DNA of 16,221 nt. It comes from Bacteroidales bacterium. GTDB lineage: Bacteria; Bacteroidota; Bacteroidia; Bacteroidales; VadinHA17. The notes beneath the pieces were generated by a model. That model searched no databases, was not told where the DNA came from, and saw only the letters and a list, made by a program, of their open reading frames with translations. The stretch covers positions 1,501,029-1,517,249 of the forward strand of contig CP070687.1 of assembly GCA_020353115.1 (NCBI GenBank). The letters run 5' to 3'. Numbering within the stretch: the first letter of the stretch is position 1; each line of letters begins with the position of its first letter. Positions 1-7,733 of this stretch are shown piece by piece. A program made the position numbers and the translations under genes.

Positions 1-657
1 CACGACATCTCTGCCTATACCCAGGGACTGGTTTATGAAGATGGCTTTATCTATGAGAGTACGGGACAACGTGGTGAATCCACGCTCAGGAAGGTGAAGC
101 TTGAAACCGGTGAACTCATCGAAAGCCTTAACCTGCCACCTGACCTGTTCGGCGAAGGAGCATGTATCTTCGGTGATAAAATTATACAGCTGACATGGAC
201 ATCAAAAACCGGCTTTGTCTATGATAAAAACACCTTCCGGATCCTGAACAGGATCATTTATTCAACACAGGGATGGGGGCTTACCACAAACGGCGAACAG
301 CTGATTATGAGTGACGGATCCCATATAATCTATTTCCTTGATCCGGATTATTTCACCGAATTATCAAGAATCGAGGTTTTTGATAACGAACGGGCAGTCA
401 ATAATCTGAACGAGCTTGAATTCATAGATGGAAAGATCTATGCCAATGTTTATCAGTCCGATCTTATTGTAATCATTGATCCGCTTACCGGAAAAGTTCT
501 TTCGCGAATTGATCTGCAAGGCCTTCTTTCACCGGAAGACCGCCACGACCGGATTGATGTACTGAATGGTATTGCATACGATGCGGAAAACAAAAGACTC
601 TTTGTAACAGGGAAAAGATGGCCTAAACTATTTGAAATTCAGCTGGTTAAAAAGTAG
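1..657 (+). CDS. Glutaminyl-peptide cyclotransferase, 3' part (5' end outside window)
   Basis: The reading frame is open from base 1, so the gene starts before the window; 218 residues are visible. The frame reads HDISAYTQGLVYEDGFIYES at its beginning, the typical opening of the beta-propeller glutamine cyclotransferase family (Glu_cyclase_2). Further family motifs follow at visible residues: GWGLT at 91-95, LNELE at 136-140, LNGIAYD at 188-194 and VTGKRWPKLFE at 202-212. These enzymes cyclise N-terminal glutamine to pyroglutamate on peptides, usually in the periplasm or outside the cell. The missing N-terminus would hold any signal peptide and the first propeller blade. A GTG at 94 could be taken for a start, but the conserved motif upstream of it shows it is internal. 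The gene is convergent with the lipid kinase, with about 80 bases between them. Family assignment is strong; the natural substrate is unknown. Confidence 0.93.
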   Translation, partial: HDISAYTQGLVYEDGFIYESTGQRGESTLRKVKLETGELIESLNLPPDLFGEGACIFGDKIIQLTWTSKTGFVYDKNTFRILNRIIYSTQGWGLTTNGEQLIMSDGSHIIYFLDPDYFTELSRIEVFDNERAVNNLNELEFIDGKIYANVYQSDLIVIIDPLTGKVLSRIDLQGLLSPEDRHDRIDVLNGIAYDAENKRLFVTGKRWPKLFEIQLVKK

Positions 658-737
658 CCGGAAACAGACTCTGAAGAATTGGGTACTCTAAAACCGACCA
701 GCAAATAAATTATTGTTTCACAACAGGGAAATACCAA

Positions 738-1700
738 CTAAATATCCCCTATAATTACATCCAGACTTCCAGGGATGATCTCAAACTCAACAGGAGATTG
801 GCCCAGTGATTCTCCGTCTGCTTCAATATAAATTGGCGGTTCTGAATCGATCCGGATCCTTTTACCGGTAAATCCTGCAACCCTGGGATGGTGTAGGATA
901 CTGCCGTCAAAGAGTCTTTTCAGGCTCATAATGATCTGCACTTTCGGCATTTCTTTAATAATTGTCAGGTCAAAAAGACCGTCATCCGGAATTGCTTCAG
1001 GAGTCTGTCGCATACCGCCTCCACAGAATTTTCCTATTCCAAGACTGAGTGAGAAAACGGTACCGTCGTAAACATGTTCACCGTCAATTTCAATCGAGAT
1101 ATGTGTACACTTATAGTTTATCAGGCTTGTGAATATGTTCAGAAAATAGAGCAATGCCCCTTTTTTCCCCTCGTCCTTCTGCCGGTTTGTTTTCTGTACA
1201 ACCCTGGCATCAAATCCCATACCGGCAATATTTATGAAATATCGTATTTTCCTGCTTCCGGATTCATGATAATGAATTATTCCTGCGTCCTGCGTAAAAG
1301 TCCGTTGTCTTTTCAATACATTAATTGCTTTGCTGTAATCGGACGGGATGTTATACATACGTTCCCAATCATTACCGGTTCCGACTGGAATCATTCCGAT
1401 CAGGACTTCCTTCGGAGAAAATTTTTTCTGCAAAAAGGCTCCGTTCATCACTTCATTAAGGGTTCCGTCACCTCCGACAACGATAATTTTTTTATAGCCC
1501 CGTTCAATATTCCTTGCTGCCAAATCGATAGCGTGATATTTCTTTTCTGTAAAGACCGTTTGGTACCGGAATCCTCCTGTCTTAAGCAAGTTATCTATAA
1601 GCTTCCAGTCCCTTTTTCCTCTTCCGCTGCCGGCGTTTGGATTAACCAGGACGAGCCATGACGTATCCGAATCATTGGCTGACATAATGTTCCGTTTCAT
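738..1700 (-). CDS. Diacylglycerol/lipid kinase, YegS/DgkB family
   Basis: This is a soluble ATP-dependent lipid kinase of the DAGK catalytic superfamily, expected to phosphorylate diacylglycerol or a related lipid at the inner membrane and recycle it into phospholipid synthesis. The sequence shows the N-terminal strand VNPNAGSGRGK, the nucleotide-binding motif VVGGDGTLNEVMNG, the motif PVGTGNDWER, and the C-terminal PDDGLFDLTII segment. All are hallmarks of the family, and from this start the protein is 320 residues, close to the usual length. The frame stays open upstream to 1868, but those extra residues look non-conserved. Starts at 1724 (with AGGA about 9 bases upstream), 1700 and 1685 are all possible; I chose 1700 (MKRNIMSAND) as a compromise. 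The gene diverges from parA and shares the roughly 200-base region between them. The exact lipid substrate cannot be read from the sequence. Confidence 0.9.
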   Translation of the reverse strand: MKRNIMSANDSDTSWLVLVNPNAGSGRGKRDWKLIDNLLKTGGFRYQTVFTEKKYHAIDLAARNIERGYKKIIVVGGDGTLNEVMNGAFLQKKFSPKEVLIGMIPVGTGNDWERMYNIPSDYSKAINVLKRQRTFTQDAGIIHYHESGSRKIRYFINIAGMGFDARVVQKTNRQKDEGKKGALLYFLNIFTSLINYKCTHISIEIDGEHVYDGTVFSLSLGIGKFCGGGMRQTPEAIPDDGLFDLTIIKEMPKVQIIMSLKRLFDGSILHHPRVAGFTGKRIRIDSEPPIYIEADGESLGQSPVEFEIIPGSLDVIIGDI

Positions 1701-1833
1701 ATCCTGAATATCAGGAATTACCATTGGTAAACATCCTAAAATATAAGGAATAATGTTAATAATTTGTTTATAAAAGGAGAAAAAATGTTTACAATTCAAT
1801 TTACCCTGAAAATTCAGCATATATGTAAAATAG

Positions 1834-1841
1834 TAACTTTG
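1834..1841 (+). promoter_or_regulatory. Possible Bacteroidota -7 element upstream of parA
   Basis: The octamer TAACTTTG matches the Bacteroidota -7 consensus TAnnTTTG. It would place transcription start near 1848 and leave a leader of about 55 bases before parA. I see no good TTG at the expected -33 distance, so support is partial. Confidence 0.35.
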
Positions 1842-1903
1842 ACCACCCATGGCAGTTGGAATCTGCAAGGTGATTAATCTGTTTAACTATTAGTATTTAG
1901 AGA

Positions 1904-2704
1904 ATGGCGAAAACCATAGCCCTGGCGAATCAAAAAGGTGGTGTTGGGAAGACCACAACTGCAATAAATCTGGCTGCAAGTCTTGCTGTCCTTGAAAGCA
2001 ATGTGCTTATTGTAGATGCTGATCCTCAGGCAAATGCGACATCAGGTATCGGTTTTGACATCAGGAATATCAAGACCTCGATTTATGAATGCCTGATTGA
2101 TGAAGTGAATCCGGCTGACATTATACTGAAGTCTGAAATTGAGAACCTGTATCTGTTGCCATCACACATCGATCTGGTGGGAGCGGAAATTGAAATGTTG
2201 AATTTGCCAAACAGGGAAAAAGTTCTCAAGCAGGTGGTCGACAGGGTAAAGGACGATTATGATTTTATCCTGATTGATTGTTCTCCTTCTCTGGGTTTAC
2301 TGACTGTAAATGCTTTGACTGCTGCCGATTCAGTCATTATACCGGTTCAGTGTGAGTATTTTGCCCTCGAAGGTCTTGGGAAGTTACTGAATACCATTAA
2401 GATCATTCAGAGCAGGTTGAATCCCGATCTCGAGATCGAAGGTTTTCTGTTAACCATGTATGATTCAAGGCTTCGATTATCGAATCAGGTGGTTGAAGAA
2501 GTTCAGAAGCATTTTCAGCAGATGGTCTTTGAAACGATCATTCAGCGGAATATAAAGTTAAGTGAGGCACCGAGTTTTGGGAAACCTGTTCTGATGTATG
2601 ATGCCAACTCCAAAGGGTCCGTTAATCATCTGAATCTGGCGCGGGAATTATTGCAGAAAAACGAGAAGACAAAGATCGCAAGTGCCGAAAAAATCCTCGA
2701 GTAG
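1904..2704 (+). CDS. parA: Chromosome-partitioning ATPase ParA (Soj)
   Basis: ParA is a Walker-type ATPase that binds DNA non-specifically as an ATP dimer and moves ParB-parS complexes during chromosome segregation. The deviant Walker A motif KGGVGKTT lies at residues 11-18, with both the signature and catalytic lysines. The Walker A' VDADPQ is at 37-42 and the Walker B-like IDCSPS at 124-129. The protein is 266 residues with no N-terminal DNA-binding domain, as in short chromosomal Soj-type ParA rather than long plasmid P1-type ParA. The ATG start puts the P-loop at the normal distance from the N-terminus. parB follows after 42 bases, so the two are probably co-transcribed. Assignment is very secure. 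The pairing with DUF5683 and a transglycosylase downstream supports a chromosomal, not plasmid, locus. Confidence 0.97.
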   Translation: MAKTIALANQKGGVGKTTTAINLAASLAVLESNVLIVDADPQANATSGIGFDIRNIKTSIYECLIDEVNPADIILKSEIENLYLLPSHIDLVGAEIEMLNLPNREKVLKQVVDRVKDDYDFILIDCSPSLGLLTVNALTAADSVIIPVQCEYFALEGLGKLLNTIKIIQSRLNPDLEIEGFLLTMYDSRLRLSNQVVEEVQKHFQQMVFETIIQRNIKLSEAPSFGKPVLMYDANSKGSVNHLNLARELLQKNEKTKIASAEKILE

Positions 2705-2746
2705 ACAGGAATCTGCAGGACTAAAATTAAAAGTAAAGAAACAGGT

Positions 2747-3625
2747 ATGGCAAGAAAAAACGCTTTGGGAAGAGGCCTGGGTGCATTAATTGATGATGCG
2801 GACCGCGAAAAGTATGAAAAGATCGGTTCGATAAATGAGATTGATATCGGGATGATTGAGGTAAATCCCTTTCAACCCAGGGCAAAGATTCATGAGGAAA
2901 GCCTCAATGAACTGGCATCTTCCATCAGGCAACTGGGAATTATCCAGCCCCTTACGATACGACAGATTAGGGAGAATAAATTTCAGTTAATCACCGGTGA
3001 ACGAAGATTGAAGGCCGCCATAATTGCAGGTTTGAAAACTATCCCCGCCTATATACGGACCGCTGATGATCAGGCAATGCTGGAACTTGCCCTGGTTGAA
3101 AACATTCAGAGGGAAGATCTGGATGCCATCGAAGTTGCGATCAGTTATCAACGCCTTATTGAAGAGTGTAACCTGACACAGGAAAACCTTAGTGACAGGG
3201 TGGGTAAGAAGAGATCCACCATCTCCAATTACCTCAGATTGCTCAGGTTACCTGCTGAAATACAGCTTGGTATCCGTGAAAAGAAAATCGGTATGGGCCA
3301 TGCCAGGACACTGATCAATATTGATAATCCAAAAATCCAGATCGATGCCTATTACAGGATCCTGGAAGAGGAACTCTCTGTACGAAGGGTAGAGGATATC
3401 GTCAGGGAATTAAACAGAAAAGCCGACCGGGATCAAAGCATGGCCGAACGGAAAAGAAAGCTGAACAATGATTTTGTGACACTTCAGGAACACCTCAAGA
3501 AATTTTTCAATACCGATGTTCAATTCAGGGTTAACGAGAAAGGCCGGGGAAAAATAGTTATTCCCTTTGAAACCACGGAAGAAATGGAGCGCATTATCGG
3601 AATTTTCGATAAACTGAATGCCTAA
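2747..3625 (+). CDS. parB: Chromosome-partitioning protein ParB (Spo0J)
   Basis: ParB is a CTP-dependent DNA clamp that loads at parS sites, spreads, and stimulates ParA ATPase. The N-terminus (residues 2-15, ARKNALGRGLGALI) carries the basic LGRGL segment typical of the ParA-interacting tail. The CTP-binding region includes TGERR at 83-87 and the ENIQRE box at 118-123. A helix-turn-helix lies at about 144-166 (LTQENLSDRVGKKRSTISNY). The C-terminal dimerisation part (about 240-292) is present and ends in EEMERIIGIFDKLNA. Length (292 residues) is normal and nothing looks broken. It follows parA on the same strand after 42 bases, so they probably form one operon. I scanned for a parS-like TGTTTCACGTGAAACA palindrome and did not find one here, so the loading site probably lies elsewhere. 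Confidence 0.97.
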   Translation: MARKNALGRGLGALIDDADREKYEKIGSINEIDIGMIEVNPFQPRAKIHEESLNELASSIRQLGIIQPLTIRQIRENKFQLITGERRLKAAIIAGLKTIPAYIRTADDQAMLELALVENIQREDLDAIEVAISYQRLIEECNLTQENLSDRVGKKRSTISNYLRLLRLPAEIQLGIREKKIGMGHARTLINIDNPKIQIDAYYRILEEELSVRRVEDIVRELNRKADRDQSMAERKRKLNNDFVTLQEHLKKFFNTDVQFRVNEKGRGKIVIPFETTEEMERIIGIFDKLNA

Positions 3626-3631
3626 ATTCCT

Positions 3632-3639
3632 TATATTTG
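3632..3639 (+). promoter_or_regulatory. Possible Bacteroidota -7 element upstream of the DUF5683 gene
   Basis: TATATTTG, followed by C, is a full match to TAnnTTTG and sits in the 56-base gap after parB. Transcription would start around 3645, about 35 bases before the DUF5683 start. A TTTTC near 3603-3607 is only a weak -33 candidate. It would allow the envelope genes to be transcribed separately from parAB. Confidence 0.4.
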
Positions 3640-3681
3640 CTGCAATAGGCATACATTGCGGTAATTAGAGGAACATTCATC

Positions 3682-4332
3682 TTGAAGAAATACTTCATTT
3701 TAAAATATACCCTGGTTCCCATTACACTTTTGGTACTCCTTTCGGAGAGGCCATTTGTCTGTGCACAAAACCGGGAATCACCCGCTTCTGCGGACACCCT
3801 TATGCAGAAAGAACACTCTCCGCGTAAAGCGTGGATATTTTCTGCCGCCGTTCCCGGTCTTGGACAGGTATATAACAAGAAATACTGGAAGGTTCCCGTA
3901 ATATATGCAGGATTCGGGGTACTTACCTATTTTGTCATCTTCAATACCACACATTATAATGACTTCAAGTACGGATTGCTGGATTTTACCGATACCATAA
4001 AGAGTACGGACAGTTATCTTAAACTGATCGGCAAAAATCTTGATCCGACAACATTTGATCCGGTACTCTACCCCGATTCGTATGATCCCACCACAGCCAG
4101 CTGGTTTGAAGAACAACTGGAGAAAAATATGAGCTATTACAGGCGAAACAGGGATCTTTCCTATATCGGTATAGGCTTATGGTATATCCTGAATATTATC
4201 GATGCCACCGTAGATGCTTACCTCTTCGATTATGACATTGGTGACGATCTGACACTCCATATTGAACCCGGCCTGGGACATTCACGCTATCCCCCTGAAA
4301 CAATTGGTATAAAACTTACGTTTCAATTTTAA
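3682..4332 (+). CDS. DUF5683 domain membrane protein
   Basis: This is a 216-residue protein of a family conserved in Bacteroidota and commonly found just after parB; its function is not established. It begins at TTG (3682), the only start that keeps a complete signal-like N-terminus (MKKYFILKYTLVPITLLVLL, then a likely cleavage after VCAQ at about residue 29). The domain begins with RKAWIFSAAVPGLGQVYNKK (about 48-67), a near-consensus match to DUF5683, then a hydrophobic segment (about 69-88). A second hydrophobic stretch (about 158-178) ends in the conserved ILNIIDATVDAYLFDYDIGD. The C-terminus finishes in alternating residues ending in aromatic FQF, which could be a strand. It is 34 bases upstream of the transglycosylase, suggesting a shared transcript and an envelope role. 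Family assignment is strong; function remains unknown. Confidence 0.88.
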   Translation: MKKYFILKYTLVPITLLVLLSERPFVCAQNRESPASADTLMQKEHSPRKAWIFSAAVPGLGQVYNKKYWKVPVIYAGFGVLTYFVIFNTTHYNDFKYGLLDFTDTIKSTDSYLKLIGKNLDPTTFDPVLYPDSYDPTTASWFEEQLEKNMSYYRRNRDLSYIGIGLWYILNIIDATVDAYLFDYDIGDDLTLHIEPGLGHSRYPPETIGIKLTFQF

Positions 4333-4366
4333 TGATTACTTTTAGCAAAATTATTTTTATCTGGTC

Positions 4367-5923
4367 ATGGTACATAAAGGTATATATCTATTGGTTTCCC
4401 TGGTTGTAGCTGCCAGCCAGCTGTATGGTTCCGGCATGAAATCAGATACAATTCCACTGCCCGGGGAGATACGACTGTCAAATTTTGAGAAAAACCTTGA
4501 CAGCCTGGTCCACCTTTGGTATGTCAGACAGTCGGTCCCTGACGAGAGATCGGAAATGGTGGAGGATGTGGAGGATGTGGAGGTAATAGCTGAATTTCCC
4601 GACTCTGTCTATATAGACCGTTTAAGCCGTATTCCATCCTTGCTTGAGCTTTCATACAACCGGATCGTACGAAACTACATTCATGTGTATACAAAAAAGA
4701 AAAAGGAAAATCTGGAGATCATGCTTGGATTGTCGGATTATTATTTCCCGATTTTTGAGGATATTTTTGATTATTATGATCTTCCGGTCGAACTGAAATA
4801 TATGTCGGTTATTGAATCCGCACTTAATCCGCGGGCGGTATCCAGGGTTGGTGCCACCGGATTATGGCAATTCATGTATGGTACGGGAAGAATGTATGGA
4901 CTCACCATAAACTCAATTGTTGATGAAAGAAGAGATCCCATTAAATCCACTCATGCGGCGGCTAAATTTCTGACCGATCTTTATCATATTTACCAGGATT
5001 GGACTCTGGTGATTGCGGCTTATAACTGTGGTCCGGGAAATGTAAATAAAGCGATCAGGCGGTCCGGAAATAAAAGGAACTACTGGGATATCTATTATTT
5101 CCTGCCAAGAGAGACAAGAGGATACGTTCCGGCATTTATAGCCGCTACGTATGTGATGAACTATTACCAGGAGCATAACCTGAAAGCGAAACCCATTGAA
5201 ATACCCCTTGCGGTCGATACCCTTATGATTCATGATGACCTGCACCTCAGCCAGGTAGCTGAAGTTTTAAATATACCTGTCAAACAGCTGAGAGATATGA
5301 ATCCTCAGTACCGACGGGATATAATTCCGGGAAAAAGCAGGGATTTCTCTCTTAAATTACCGGTGGAGTATGCATCGGCATTTATTGACCTGCAAGATAC
5401 CATTTTTGCCTTTAAGGATTCCATTTATTTTAATCAGAATTACAAGATCACCAATCCTGTCAGGTCCTCATATGTACCCCAGCCACCTTCTGGGAAGACA
5501 AAACTTTATTATACCGTTCAGCCCGGAGATAATCCCGGTTATATTGCTAGCTGGTACCATATTGGTCTCTCCCAATTGCGATACTGGAATAATATAAGGA
5601 GTCTTATCCGGGTTGGCCAGAAACTCGTCGTTTATGTACCTCCTGAAAAAGCTGATTACTACAGGAAAATAAATTCAATGACATTTGAGGAGAAACAGGA
5701 GAGTATTGGAAAAAGTACGGCCAGGAAGGAAGAGCAGGTGTTAATACAGGAAGCTCCGGATTCAGATTATATCTATTATAAGGTAAAATACGGAGATACG
5801 ATCTGGGATATTGCAAAAAAATATCCGGGAGTTACCGATACGGACATAATGCGACTGAATAACCTGGGTATCAATGACCATATTCACCCTGGTCAGCAAA
5901 TAAAAATTAAAAGGAAGAGTTAG
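4367..5923 (+). CDS. MltD-like lytic murein transglycosylase with LysM domains
   Basis: This periplasmic enzyme is predicted to cleave peptidoglycan between MurNAc and GlcNAc, forming 1,6-anhydro ends. Residues 1-21 form a signal peptide without a lipobox, so it is probably not a lipoprotein. The SLT (GH23) domain spans about 125-270. The catalytic glutamate is E150 in VIESALNP, followed by VGATGLWQFM at 161-170 and AAYNCGPGNV at 217-226. A degenerate LysM-like segment covers about 285-333. Two clearer LysM peptidoglycan-binding domains lie at about 380-424 (YYTVQPGDN) and 469-515 (YYKVKYGDTIWDIAKKYPG). The overall layout matches MltD of Bacteroidota. The coding sequence contains a short 9-base tandem repeat near residues 64-73. 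It closes the parAB-DUF5683 block; the gap to the next gene is 148 bases with no convincing terminator. Confidence 0.94.
   Translation: MVHKGIYLLVSLVVAASQLYGSGMKSDTIPLPGEIRLSNFEKNLDSLVHLWYVRQSVPDERSEMVEDVEDVEVIAEFPDSVYIDRLSRIPSLLELSYNRIVRNYIHVYTKKKKENLEIMLGLSDYYFPIFEDIFDYYDLPVELKYMSVIESALNPRAVSRVGATGLWQFMYGTGRMYGLTINSIVDERRDPIKSTHAAAKFLTDLYHIYQDWTLVIAAYNCGPGNVNKAIRRSGNKRNYWDIYYFLPRETRGYVPAFIAATYVMNYYQEHNLKAKPIEIPLAVDTLMIHDDLHLSQVAEVLNIPVKQLRDMNPQYRRDIIPGKSRDFSLKLPVEYASAFIDLQDTIFAFKDSIYFNQNYKITNPVRSSYVPQPPSGKTKLYYTVQPGDNPGYIASWYHIGLSQLRYWNNIRSLIRVGQKLVVYVPPEKADYYRKINSMTFEEKQESIGKSTARKEEQVLIQEAPDSDYIYYKVKYGDTIWDIAKKYPGVTDTDIMRLNNLGINDHIHPGQQIKIKRKS
4559..4583 (+). repeat. Short in-frame 9-base tandem repeat in the transglycosylase gene
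   Basis: GTGGAGGAT occurs twice in full and then again for its first 7 bases. It encodes an acidic Val-Glu-Asp run (residues about 65-72) between the signal peptide and the SLT domain. Because the unit is a multiple of three, copy changes would only alter linker length. Confidence 0.6.
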
Positions 5924-6071
5924 AATTGTTGTCAGCCGGTTTTGCCGGACCTTTTGTCCTGTTAATATTAAATTGTGGCTATGATAATTTGCCAGATAGT
6001 CCGATATCAGTAGGTTCTGCAAATTCCGGATTGACAGGATGATTAATAAAAACCGAGGCGATTAACCGGGA
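5924..6071. other. Intergenic gap between the transglycosylase and SGNH genes
   Basis: This stretch holds a small CCGG-TTTTG-CCGG inverted repeat (about 5937-5949) followed by ACCTTTT. That could be a weak terminator, but the stem is only four pairs. An imperfect -7-like ATAATTTG is present near 5980-5990. Nothing here is strong enough to call as a defined site. Confidence 0.3.
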
Positions 6072-7610
6072 ATGAAACCGTTTCATATTTTCCTGATATT
6101 TTTTATTATCCTGCTGTTGCTTCTTTTGATCTCATTCATCTCTCCCCCCCATGGTTTGGAGATTGTTAAGGGCTTTACACTTCGCTTTCCCGATTACAAT
6201 AAGCTGATTGAAAAATCGGGGGATAAGCCATTCAGAGATATCACATATATTGTTGAGAAGAGTGAGGTAATGGGGAGTGAAAAAAAGAAAAAACAGGAAG
6301 AAAGTATGCTCCCTGCGATTACGGAAGATGATGAATCCGGAAGAAGAGATAGTATCATTATCCCGGCCCCGCAAGGCTTTAGGCCGGATAGCCTGAAGAA
6401 ACTCATCTATCCCCTGAGCTATCCGGAGAATGATTCCACGGTGATCTATCCGTTTTTCATGAAACTCGATCGTATTCAGGAAATGGCCAAACCGGTTCGG
6501 GTTCTGCATTATGGCGATTCACAGATTGAGGGAGACCGGGTCACTTCATACATCCGGGAAACCCTGCAAAAAGAATTCGGAGGGTACGGACCGGGATTGT
6601 TCGCGCCGGAAATGGTCGTTTCACATACGGTATCACTTAAGCAAAGCGTCTCCTCCAACTGGAACAGGTTTACCATAAAGGATTGGCAGAATGGTATAAT
6701 TGAGCATAACCGTTTAGGGATTATGTTGAATTTTGGCCGGTTCGTTTTCCCGGATAACAGCATGATAAATGAAGGCTCATTACAGGAAGCGGAAATTAAT
6801 TTTGAACCTTCAGGCCTCGGTTATCCCAGGGTGGATTATTTCGACCTGTGCAGGATATTCTATGGTTTTAACCGTTCTCCGGTTGTCGTGGAAATTTGTA
6901 CCACCATAGAGACTGACCGGATCGATACCCTCCCGGAGACAAGATCGCTGAATATTCATGAATTCGACATTGGGAGAAGATATAACCGCTTTTCATTGAA
7001 ATTCAGGGGAGCGGACAGCCCAGATATATATGGAATAAGCCTTGAAAGCAAACGTGGAATCATAGTCGATAATATACCGGTGCGGGGCAGTTCGGGTTTG
7101 GAATTCTCTGCATCCGACAGGGAATTGTTGGGTGAAATGCTTAATGAACTGAATGCAGGACTGATTATCCTTGAGTTTGGAGTGAATGTGGCACCCCATA
7201 TCGTTCAGGATTATACCTACTATGAAAATGCTCTTTACAGACAGCTGGGGATATTGAAGGCTCTCAGACCGGATATGTCCGTCCTGGTTATGGGGATCTC
7301 GGACCTGTCCCGTAAGATAAACGATACGTATGAGTCCTATCCGAATATTACGTTGATAAGGGATGCACAAAAAAAGGCTGCTTTCAAAGCCGGATGCGCT
7401 TTCTGGGATACCTATGAAGCTATGGGAGGAGAAAATTCCATGCCGAGCTGGGTCTTCTCCGATCCGCCGTTGGCCAGGCCTGATTTTATCCATTTCAGCT
7501 ACCTCGGATCAAAGGTTATCGGTGAGATGTTCTGCAATGCCCTGATGCGCGATTATAATCAGTATCTGCTTTCGCAAAAGAAATCCCGTATCGGAATAAT
7601 GGAAAATTGA
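6072..7610 (+). CDS. Membrane-anchored SGNH/GDSL hydrolase-like protein, probable O-acyl transfer partner
   Basis: The 512-residue protein starts with one strong membrane segment (residues 5-24), then a charged linker (about 60-115, lysine-rich at 69-75), then a large extracytoplasmic domain. SGNH motifs are visible: block I HYGDSQIEGDR (147-156) with likely nucleophile S150; a block II-like RGSSG (338-342); block III-like EFGVN with N372; and block V PDFIHFSYLGS (470-480) with D471 and H474. All four catalytic-type residues are therefore present. This form of SGNH protein often sits beside MBOAT acyltransferases. There the membrane protein delivers an acetyl group that the periplasmic SGNH domain transfers to a glycan; hydrolysis (de-acetylation) is the alternative. 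The MBOAT gene follows after 181 bases. The insertion between blocks I and II (about 180-330) is long and beta-rich in appearance. A C7 run at 6144-6150 lies just after the membrane segment. Confidence 0.82.
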   Translation: MKPFHIFLIFFIILLLLLLISFISPPHGLEIVKGFTLRFPDYNKLIEKSGDKPFRDITYIVEKSEVMGSEKKKKQEESMLPAITEDDESGRRDSIIIPAPQGFRPDSLKKLIYPLSYPENDSTVIYPFFMKLDRIQEMAKPVRVLHYGDSQIEGDRVTSYIRETLQKEFGGYGPGLFAPEMVVSHTVSLKQSVSSNWNRFTIKDWQNGIIEHNRLGIMLNFGRFVFPDNSMINEGSLQEAEINFEPSGLGYPRVDYFDLCRIFYGFNRSPVVVEICTTIETDRIDTLPETRSLNIHEFDIGRRYNRFSLKFRGADSPDIYGISLESKRGIIVDNIPVRGSSGLEFSASDRELLGEMLNELNAGLIILEFGVNVAPHIVQDYTYYENALYRQLGILKALRPDMSVLVMGISDLSRKINDTYESYPNITLIRDAQKKAAFKAGCAFWDTYEAMGGENSMPSWVFSDPPLARPDFIHFSYLGSKVIGEMFCNALMRDYNQYLLSQKKSRIGIMEN

Positions 7611-7636
7611 TCTTGCAGGATTATTTGTTAATCCTC

Positions 7637-7664
7637 CTTCGCGTTCGCTTCGGCGGACGAGAAG
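7637..7664 (+). repeat. Hairpin within the intergenic repeat (11-position stem)
   Basis: Arms 7637-7647 and 7654-7664 pair as CTTC/GAAG, one G-A mismatch, then CGTTCG/CGGACG with one T-G wobble. They enclose a six-base loop CTTCGG. The wobble is compatible with RNA transcribed from the + strand. Confidence 0.6.
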
Positions 7665-7674
7665 CGTGGTTAAA

Positions 7675-7709
7675 CCTGCCAGCCCACCTACGGCGGGTGA
7701 ACCGGCAGG
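7675..7709 (-). repeat. Two-part hairpin within the intergenic repeat
   Basis: The outer arms are 7675-7682 and 7702-7709. The inner arms are 7683-7688 and 7692-7697, with a three-base loop and a four-base bulge (7698-7701). Read as minus-strand RNA, all 14 positions pair, two of them as G-U. Read as plus-strand RNA, those two positions become A-C mismatches. Confidence 0.6.
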
Positions 7710-7717
7710 CTGATTCC

Positions 7718-7733
7718 CCGCAGCTTGCTGCGG
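7718..7733. repeat. Perfect short palindrome CCGCAGC-TT-GCTGCGG
   Basis: The two seven-base arms are perfect complements around a TT centre. This is the tightest single inverted repeat in the window and forms the right-hand part of the composite element. Confidence 0.7.

Noticed and set aside
1074..1661. A 195-codon + strand frame opposite the lipid kinase
   Set aside because: It lies antisense inside a gene with strong kinase motifs on the other strand and shows no family features.
1869..3681. Search for a parS site near parAB
   Set aside because: No TGTTTCACGTGAAACA-like 16-base palindrome was found by eye here or elsewhere in the window.
6993..7493. A 166-codon minus-strand frame inside the SGNH gene
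   Set aside because: The + strand carries the conserved SGNH blocks; the opposite frame has no coherent domain and is a shadow.
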